A stretch of 10,417 bases of DNA, taken from contig CAMYXG010000037.1 of assembly GCA_947303225.1 (NCBI GenBank), positions 1-10,417 on the forward strand, written 5' to 3'. The stretch is from an uncultured Caryophanales bacterium (GTDB lineage: Bacteria > Bacillota_I > Bacilli_A > RF39 > UBA660). The notes under the pieces are model-generated. The model was not told the origin of the DNA, made no database searches, and saw only the letters and a program-made list of their open reading frames with translations. This document shows, in pieces, positions 5,571-10,417 of the stretch (position 1 is the first letter of the stretch; every line of letters starts with the position of its first letter). The position numbers and the translations under genes are program-made.

Positions 5571-6985
5571 ATGTTTTTATAATCTTCAAACATGGAATCA
5601 GATAACTTGTTTTCTATTTTTAGATTTTTATTGTTATAGGCTTGGATGATTTTCTTTCTTAGCTTTTCTTTGTTTTCTGGTTCAAAATATTCAAAGGGGA
5701 TAATTACGGCTTGTTTGTCATCAATACGCATTTCTTCGTAGCATTCTAATGGAGTTACAATGATTTTTGTATTAAGTGTTAATGCTTCTAAAACAGAATA
5801 ACTATAAGCTTCACTGTCACTTAATTGAACATAATAATCTGCATCTTGAATGTATGGAAGAGGATTTCCTACACATGGTCTATAAATAATACCTCCATAG
5901 ACATCTTTTTCATAAGAATTGTAGTCAGTAAAGATGCTCCAAGTATAGGGAATATTTTCTTCTTCTAATATGCTTGCTATCATATGGATTCTATTTTCTT
6001 TTTTTATATTATCATTTCTTTGAGCAGATATTAGTTTTAAATGAGGTTTTTGTTCTTCTGGAAGTATCTTGATTGGATTGTAAAGATAATCAATGTTTTC
6101 TACTGGATAGTATCCTTTTGCTTTCTGTGCGCTTATTTTTGATACGGCAATATATTTGGAGTAATTATTATATGAATACTTTCTAGTATGTTCATAATCA
6201 CTCATGTTTCCATGGATAAATAAGTAATTATTCTCTAAGTATAGAATATTTTTTGGATAATAATAAGTTGAGTATGTTACTAATAATTTATCACAGATGT
6301 AATTTATATTTTCTTCTTTTTTTAGTACTTCAACATACTTTTCAAATTCTAGTTTTGTTGGATCATATATTTCATCATATAATACTGTTATTTTGTAATC
6401 ATTAGAAAAACATTTACCGATATTTTTAATCCATGTTACATAGCCATTAAAAACACCATTGCAAAAACTTCCTACATAGATAATGTTTGTTCTTTTGATT
6501 TCTTTTTTTTCATCTACATAAAGAAAATTATTTAATATAGGTTCTGTATCTAGTTTATGACAAATTAATGGTTCTTTTATGTATGTTGCTTTTTGGAATA
6601 ATAGATCTATCGTTTCTTTCGATGGTTTTTCTGTTTTTATTTGTTCTAATAATTTTTCTTTTTTCCACATATAGGACCATATATAGTCTCCAATGTATGG
6701 TTTTTTGATAATTTCAGGTTCTTCTAATTCTTCTTTAGATACTTTTTTATTATTGTATATTAGGTTATAATTGATAAAACATGAATCAAAATCTTCTTTA
6801 GATTTTTCTAGTATTTTGTCAAAGTATTCTTTTGATAGGTCTTTTTTATTTTTTATAAAAGTTATATAGTTTCCACTTGAATTTTGTAAGTCATCTATAA
6901 AAGTTTTTTCATTATATGGGATAAATTCTATTGAATCATTTTGAATATTGTATTCTTTTAATAATAAAATTGTTATATTTTTCAT
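5558..6985 (-). CDS. Glycosyltransferase, GT4-like C-terminal half
   Basis: The 475-residue product most likely transfers a sugar from a nucleotide donor to a surface glycan or lipid in the cytosol. The C-terminal half looks like the GT-B fold of family GT4: an acceptor-side region with YIAVSKISAQKA (278-289) and DYLYNPIKIL (299-308), then PLPYIQDADYYVQLSDSEAY running into SVLEALTLNTKIIVTP, where E392 and E400 form the E-x7-E donor-binding motif. The first ~150 residues differ: SSGNYITFIKNKKDLSKEYF resembles the middle of a GT2 (GT-A) domain, but no DxD metal motif is visible, so it may be a degenerate or accessory domain. There is no signal peptide or membrane segment. AAGGAG (plus-strand 6992-6997) precedes the ATG. 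It is the only minus-strand gene and stands alone, without other polysaccharide genes in view, so donor and acceptor are unknown. Confidence 0.8.
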   Translation of the reverse strand: MKNITILLLKEYNIQNDSIEFIPYNEKTFIDDLQNSSGNYITFIKNKKDLSKEYFDKILEKSKEDFDSCFINYNLIYNNKKVSKEELEEPEIIKKPYIGDYIWSYMWKKEKLLEQIKTEKPSKETIDLLFQKATYIKEPLICHKLDTEPILNNFLYVDEKKEIKRTNIIYVGSFCNGVFNGYVTWIKNIGKCFSNDYKITVLYDEIYDPTKLEFEKYVEVLKKEENINYICDKLLVTYSTYYYPKNILYLENNYLFIHGNMSDYEHTRKYSYNNYSKYIAVSKISAQKAKGYYPVENIDYLYNPIKILPEEQKPHLKLISAQRNDNIKKENRIHMIASILEEENIPYTWSIFTDYNSYEKDVYGGIIYRPCVGNPLPYIQDADYYVQLSDSEAYSYSVLEALTLNTKIIVTPLECYEEMRIDDKQAVIIPFEYFEPENKEKLRKKIIQAYNNKNLKIENKLSDSMFEDYKNILKK

Positions 6986-7005
6986 TTTTTTCTCCTTATA
7001 TTTTT

Positions 7006-7011
7006 ATTATA
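7006..7011 (-). promoter_or_regulatory. -10 element candidate for the glycosyltransferase gene
   Basis: On the minus strand TATAAT occupies 7011-7006. No good -35 is found at 16-18 bases upstream (the 17-base position reads TACCAA). Transcription would begin near 6999, just upstream of the ribosome binding site, giving a very short leader. The inverted repeat AATTAT-TTC-ATAATT (7016-7030) lies in the spacer. Confidence 0.4.
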
Positions 7012-7069
7012 ACTTAATTATTTCATAATTGGTATCTATTTATTAGTAGATATTCTCTTTTTTTTTTTG

Positions 7070-7075
7070 TATAAT
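7070..7075 (+). promoter_or_regulatory. -10 element candidate for the gene at 7101
   Basis: TATAAT at 7070-7075 follows a run of about 11 T residues and lies 25 bases before the ATG, a sensible distance. The -35 position (about 7047-7052, TAGATA) is a poor match and coincides with the right arm of a TATCTA/TAGATA inverted repeat (7033-7052), which could be an operator. Confidence 0.45.
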
Positions 7076-7100
7076 AGGTATAGAAAGTAGAAGTGATGAT

Positions 7101-7862
7101 ATGAATAATCGTGTTCTTTTTATGATTATTAATGGAGAAGTAAAGTATTTACAAAATAGTGATATGGATCATAGAGAATGGTATACGTCTATGGGATTGG
7201 ATCCTAGTTTGTTTGAATCTATTGTTAGAGGATATGTACTTGAACATAAGATTGTATTTTTTAAAGGACTTGATTTTAATTATGATAGTCCGAGTATTCG
7301 TGAAGTATGCCAAGATCAAACTTTAGAAGTTTATTGTGGAATTGTTGTAAATTCTTATGGTGAAAAATGGGAACCTGTTTTACGAATTCTAGATAGTGAA
7401 ATTACTGGATTCTCTATAAATTCTTTAGAAAAACAACAGAAACCGAAAAAGATAAAGGAACCGAAAGAGACTGGGCCAGTATTAGAATTTAAAAATGATT
7501 TTAATGATGCGTCTTTTCGAAAAAGGGCGATAATTATTACTGGGATTGTTTTATTCTTAACAATTCTTATTAAAGTAGTATTATTTTCTCAAGGTAAAAT
7601 CTTACAATTACAGAATATGACAGATGTTTTTTTAGCTATTTTACAGGTTTTTTGCTTAGGATTTACGATTTATGGTTATTTGAAAAAACTATCTTATACA
7701 AAATATTTAGGATTGGTTTCTAGTGTTTTATTAATACTAACTTTAAATATATGGGATGTTATTTTAGGGATTTTATATTTTTTATTTAGTATTGATCAAG
7801 GATATTTTCTTTCTTTTTTCTCTGTTTGTAAAAAGTTTTTTTCTAAGAAGAAAAGTTCTTGA
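7101..7862 (+). CDS. Membrane protein with an unrecognised cytosolic N-terminal domain
   Basis: I do not recognise the family. The 253-residue product has a soluble N-terminal domain of about 110 residues (alternating short strands: VLFMIINGEVKYL, then HREWYTSMGLDPSLFESIVRGYVLEHKIVFFKGLDF, then a WEPVLRIL strand), a proline/lysine-rich linker (about 110-128), and a C-terminal membrane part with segments near 143-162 and 175-194 and a long hydrophobic stretch at 202-231 that can make one or two spans. The tail is strongly basic (KKFFSKKKSS), which favours a cytosolic C-terminus. AAGTGAT is a weak ribosome binding site before the ATG. The TGA at 7860-7862 ends it. It is divergently arranged with the glycosyltransferase and separated from nfnA by a promoter, so it appears to be its own unit. 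No catalytic motif is visible; a sensing or scaffolding role would be speculation. Confidence 0.75.
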   Translation: MNNRVLFMIINGEVKYLQNSDMDHREWYTSMGLDPSLFESIVRGYVLEHKIVFFKGLDFNYDSPSIREVCQDQTLEVYCGIVVNSYGEKWEPVLRILDSEITGFSINSLEKQQKPKKIKEPKETGPVLEFKNDFNDASFRKRAIIITGIVLFLTILIKVVLFSQGKILQLQNMTDVFLAILQVFCLGFTIYGYLKKLSYTKYLGLVSSVLLILTLNIWDVILGILYFLFSIDQGYFLSFFSVCKKFFSKKKSS

Positions 7863-7888
7863 TATTTATATTCATTTTTATTTATAAT
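7859..7888 (+). promoter_or_regulatory. Promoter of the nfnAB operon
   Basis: TTGATA (7859-7864) and TATAAT (7883-7888) are separated by 18 bases. The -35 overlaps the TGA stop of the preceding gene. Transcription would start near 7895, and GGTGAT (7901-7906) follows as the ribosome binding site. Confidence 0.7.
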
Positions 7889-7910
7889 AATGTAAGGATA
7901 GGTGATTATA

Positions 7911-8756
7911 GTGTATAAAGTATTATATAATAAAAAAATAAGTTCTAATTCATATGAAATGGCTGTAGAAGCCCCTATGGTAATTGAAAAAGCAATGCCT
8001 GGGCAATTTGTTATTGTGATGGCTCATGAGGATAGTGAGAGAATTCCTTTAACTATCTATGATTATGATAGAGAAAAAGGGGTTTTATATTTAATTTATC
8101 AACTTGTTGGTGCTTCTACAGAAGAACTTACTTATGTAAAAGATGAGATTTTTAGTGTAGCAGGTCCTTTGGGAAAACCAAATGAGATTTGTGCTAATCT
8201 AGAAGAATATCGTGATAAGAGTATTGTATATGTTGCGGGTGGAGTAGGAATTGCTCCTGTATATCCTCAAGTGAAGTATTTAAAAGAACATGGTTTTGAT
8301 GTTGATGTGATTTATGGAGCTAGAAGTGCTGATTTATTATTAATACGTGAAAAGATTGAGAAAGTTGTTAAAAAGATTCGTTATGCTACAGATGATGGGT
8401 CTTTTGGTACGAAAGGATTTGTTACTGATATTCTTGAAAAATATATTGGTGATTATGATATTTGTGTTACAATTGGGCCTGTTATTATGATGAAGAATGT
8501 TTCTGAATTAACTAGAAAATATCATCTTAAAACGATTGTAAGTATGAATCCTTTAATGGTAGATGGTAGTGGAATGTGTGGTGCTTGTCGCTGTGAAGTA
8601 GATGGAAAACCACGTTTTGCTTGTATTCATGGTCCGGAGTTTGATGGACATCAGGTTAATTTTGATTTGGCTCTTAAACGAATGAATGTTTATCGTGAGG
8701 AAGAAAAAATAAAATGGGAAGAAATGAAAGAACGTCTTTCTAAGAAAGAGAAATAG
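7911..8756 (+). CDS. nfnA: NADH-dependent reduced ferredoxin:NADP+ oxidoreductase, subunit A
   Basis: NfnA is the small subunit of the flavin-based electron-bifurcating NfnAB enzyme, binding FAD, NAD(H) and a [2Fe-2S] cluster. It resembles the dihydroorotate dehydrogenase electron-transfer subunit. In the 281 residues, PGQFVIV (30-36) and RIPLTIYD (44-51) form the flavin-binding barrel, AGPLGKP (84-90) and YVAGGVGIAPVYPQ (107-120) form the nucleotide-binding part, and C223, C226, C228 and C238 (in GMCGACRCEVDG and RFACIHG) bind the cluster. I chose GTG 7911, with GGTGAT five bases upstream and YKVLYNKKI as the usual beginning; the in-frame GTG at 7902 lies in that ribosome binding site. No pyrimidine genes are adjacent and the partner lies 10 bases downstream, which favours NfnA over PyrK. 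The same pair is also annotated as sulfide dehydrogenase or glutamate synthase-like. Confidence 0.9.
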   Translation: MYKVLYNKKISSNSYEMAVEAPMVIEKAMPGQFVIVMAHEDSERIPLTIYDYDREKGVLYLIYQLVGASTEELTYVKDEIFSVAGPLGKPNEICANLEEYRDKSIVYVAGGVGIAPVYPQVKYLKEHGFDVDVIYGARSADLLLIREKIEKVVKKIRYATDDGSFGTKGFVTDILEKYIGDYDICVTIGPVIMMKNVSELTRKYHLKTIVSMNPLMVDGSGMCGACRCEVDGKPRFACIHGPEFDGHQVNFDLALKRMNVYREEEKIKWEEMKERLSKKEK

Positions 8757-8766
8757 GAGGAATATC

Positions 8767-10125
8767 ATGAATGATCAAAAAGTAAAAGGACGATTACAAG
8801 AGGCAAGTGAGAGAATTCAAAATTTTGAGGAAGTAGAATTTGGTTATAATGATCAAGAGGCATTGGAGGAAGCATCTAGATGTTTACAGTGTGTGAATCC
8901 TAGATGTATGAAAGGATGTCCTGTTAGTATAGCAATTCCTCAGTTTATTAAGGCGATAAAAGAGAAAAAATTAGAAGAAGCTTATCAAATCATTTCTGAG
9001 TCTTCTTCTTTACCAGCAGTATGTGGAAGAGTTTGTCCACAAGAAAAACAGTGTGAATCCATGTGTATTAAAGGACTTAAGGGTGATGCTATTTCGATTG
9101 GTTCTTTGGAACGATATGTTGCTGATCAAGCTATCTTAAATGGATTTAATTCTGTAAAACCTGCTTCAAAAAATGGAAAAAAAGTTGCGATTGTTGGTAG
9201 TGGGCCTGCTGGGCTTACTTGTGCTGGTGATTTAGCGAAAGCGGGATATGATGTTACGATTTTTGAAGTGTTACATAAAGCTGGTGGAGTACTTACTTAT
9301 GGCATTCCAGAATTTCGTCTTCCTAAATCTATTGTTCAAAAAGAAGTGGAAAGCTTAGAAAAGTTAGGTGTTATTATAAAGACAGATGTTCCAGTAGGTA
9401 ATGCAATTACTATTCCAGATTTACAAAAAGAGTATGATGCTGTTTTTCTAGGAACTGGAGCAGGCTTACCTAAATTTATGGGAATTCCTGGTGAAGATGC
9501 TAATCAAGTATTTTCTGCTAATGAAATTTTAACTCGTATTAATTTAATGGGTGGATATAAAGAGGATTCTAAAACTCCAGTTAAAAAAGTTAAAACGGCT
9601 TATGTCATTGGTGGTGGAAATGTTGCGATGGATGCTGTTCGTTCTTTGAAGCGTTTAGGAGTGGATGCTCATATTATGTATCGTAGAAGCTTAGAAGAAT
9701 TGCCTGCTCGAAAGATGGAAGTAGAGCATGCACAGGATGAGGGAATTGTATTTGACCTTTTAACAAATCCAACTGAAATATTAACAGATGATGATAATAA
9801 TGTTGTTGGTATGAATGTTGTGAATATGGTTCTCGGCGAAGCAGGAGAAGATGGACGTCGCAGTGTTAGTGAAGATGAAAACTCTCTTCATCGAGTTGAT
9901 TGTGATATGGTTGTTATGGCTCTTGGAACAAGTCCTAACCATGAGGCATTAAAAACTAGTGATATTGAATTAAGTGATAGAGGATTAATTGTTGTTGATG
10001 GTTCTAAAACTTCACTTGATTCTGTATATGCTGGAGGAGATGCTGTTACTGGAGCCGCTACTGTTATTCTTGCTATGGAGGCAGGTAAAAAGGCGGCAAA
10101 AGAAATAATGGAGTCTTTAGTTTAA
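8767..10125 (+). CDS. nfnB: NADH-dependent reduced ferredoxin:NADP+ oxidoreductase, subunit B (GltD-like)
   Basis: NfnB is the large subunit; it carries two [4Fe-4S] clusters, the bifurcating FAD and the NADP(H) site, and with NfnA couples NADPH to NADH and ferredoxin. The 452 residues match the expected length. Eight Cys in two groups (39, 42, 47, 51 and 86, 90, 96, 100) make the N-terminal cluster domain. VAIVGSGPAGLTCAGDLA (140-157) is the FAD site, followed by GGVLTYGIPEFRLPK (173-187). VIGGGNVAMDAVRSLKRLG (280-298) with MYRRSLEELPARKME (304-318) is the NADPH site, and AGGDAVTGAATVILAMEAG (422-440) closes the FAD domain. AGGAGG overlaps the nfnA stop and precedes the ATG by six bases. It could be confused with the glutamate synthase small subunit, but no large gltB gene is near and nfnA is. 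Anaerobic metabolism is implied. Confidence 0.92.
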   Translation: MNDQKVKGRLQEASERIQNFEEVEFGYNDQEALEEASRCLQCVNPRCMKGCPVSIAIPQFIKAIKEKKLEEAYQIISESSSLPAVCGRVCPQEKQCESMCIKGLKGDAISIGSLERYVADQAILNGFNSVKPASKNGKKVAIVGSGPAGLTCAGDLAKAGYDVTIFEVLHKAGGVLTYGIPEFRLPKSIVQKEVESLEKLGVIIKTDVPVGNAITIPDLQKEYDAVFLGTGAGLPKFMGIPGEDANQVFSANEILTRINLMGGYKEDSKTPVKKVKTAYVIGGGNVAMDAVRSLKRLGVDAHIMYRRSLEELPARKMEVEHAQDEGIVFDLLTNPTEILTDDDNNVVGMNVVNMVLGEAGEDGRRSVSEDENSLHRVDCDMVVMALGTSPNHEALKTSDIELSDRGLIVVDGSKTSLDSVYAGGDAVTGAATVILAMEAGKKAAKEIMESLV

Positions 10126-10152
10126 AAGAATGATTTTTCATTCTTTTTTTTG
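10124..10152 (+). terminator. Intrinsic terminator of nfnAB
   Basis: AAAAGAATGA (10124-10133) and TCATTCTTTT (10138-10147) form a perfect 10-bp stem with a TTTT loop, followed by more T residues to about 10151. The nfnB stop codon lies in the first arm. Confidence 0.92.
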
Positions 10153-10236
10153 TCAACTGATTGTTAATATAAAACTTTTATTCTTGTACTTTTTATTTAA
10201 CTATGAAATAATAAAATTAATAATAGAGGTGAGTGT

Positions 10237-10417
10237 ATGAAAAAGATTTTGTTTTTTTTATTTTGCTTCTTTTTCATTGGATTTGTTGTTCAGGCAAAAG
10301 AATATGATTTTTACTTTTATCCAAATGGTGGAAAAGTAACGACAAATAATTATGAACTGAGTGATTATGGATATTTAAGTTATAATGGTAATTTTTATGC
10401 TAGCTACAATGAGAAAT
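10237..10417 (+). CDS. Exported protein, 3' end outside window
   Basis: The frame starts at ATG 10237 and remains open to the right edge (60 codons visible). The beginning, MKKILFFLFCFFFIGFVVQAKE, is a textbook signal peptide with a likely cut after VQA (residue 20). The mature start is aromatic- and Asn-rich (EYDFYFYPNGGKVTTN, then SYNGNFYASYNEK). FYPNGGKV resembles the opening of InlB B-type (Listeria-Bacteroides) repeats, but too little is visible to be sure. The ribosome binding site AGGTGAG is identical, with its spacing, to that of trmD. The gene follows the nfnAB terminator by about 85 bases, so it should have its own promoter; TTGTAC (10184-10189) with TAATAA (10209-10214) is a weak candidate with a long 19-base spacer. 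Export is clear, function is not. Confidence 0.75.
   Translation, partial: MKKILFFLFCFFFIGFVVQAKEYDFYFYPNGGKVTTNNYELSDYGYLSYNGNFYASYNEK

Noticed and set aside
7860..7862. Mycoplasma-type code with TGA as Trp, suggested by the AT-rich Mollicute-like composition
   Set aside because: All Trp codons in the recognised genes are TGG and none of the conserved genes contains an in-frame TGA; here TGA sits right after a basic C-terminal tail. The standard bacterial code fits.
7911..8756. PyrK, the dihydroorotate dehydrogenase electron-transfer subunit
   Set aside because: Same superfamily, but the immediate downstream gene is the GltD-like NfnB partner and no pyrimidine gene is adjacent.

Overview
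The window is AT-rich, densely coding bacterial DNA read with the standard bacterial code. Every Trp in the genes called here is TGG, and TGA closes the gene ending at 7862. Gene content and order point to an anaerobic low-GC Firmicutes or Erysipelotrichia/RF39-like gut bacterium. That placement is inferred from composition, the Firmicutes-style rimM-trmD...rplS-lepB neighbourhood and the presence of NfnAB; no 16S gene is in view.

Left part (1-2302), translation: a TrmH/SpoU-family RNA methyltransferase cut by the left edge, then rimM, trmD and a small basic/helical protein of unknown function. These are packed within a few bases of each other and look like one operon.

Middle (2303-4480), cell envelope: a block with its own promoter-like sequence interrupts the usual trmD-rplS link. 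It encodes a membrane-anchored or secreted protein resembling TasA/CalY (camelysin)-type proteins, a two-membrane-segment protein resembling the DUF5305 family, and a 46-residue single-span membrane protein. A possible terminator follows.

Next (4545-5567): a near-consensus promoter, a structured leader that may be the L19 autoregulatory leader, rplS (L19), a compact terminator overlapping the rplS stop codon, and lepB (signal peptidase I of the Ser/Lys type). A strong hairpin ends this unit in both directions.

Right part (5558-10417): a glycosyltransferase is the only minus-strand gene. Across a 115-base divergent spacer lies a plus-strand membrane protein with an unrecognised cytosolic domain. 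A promoter overlapping the stop codon of that gene drives nfnA-nfnB, the two subunits of NADH-dependent reduced ferredoxin:NADP+ oxidoreductase, which ends at a perfect 10-bp terminator hairpin. The window closes inside a gene for an exported protein with a clear signal peptide.

No gene-free stretch exceeds 300 bases; the longest runs from 4464 to 4648. I saw no rRNA, tRNA, insertion sequence, phage gene or CRISPR array. The least explained part is the envelope block at 2350-4463. It may be a small surface-protein assembly locus, but no established system is shown by the sequence alone.
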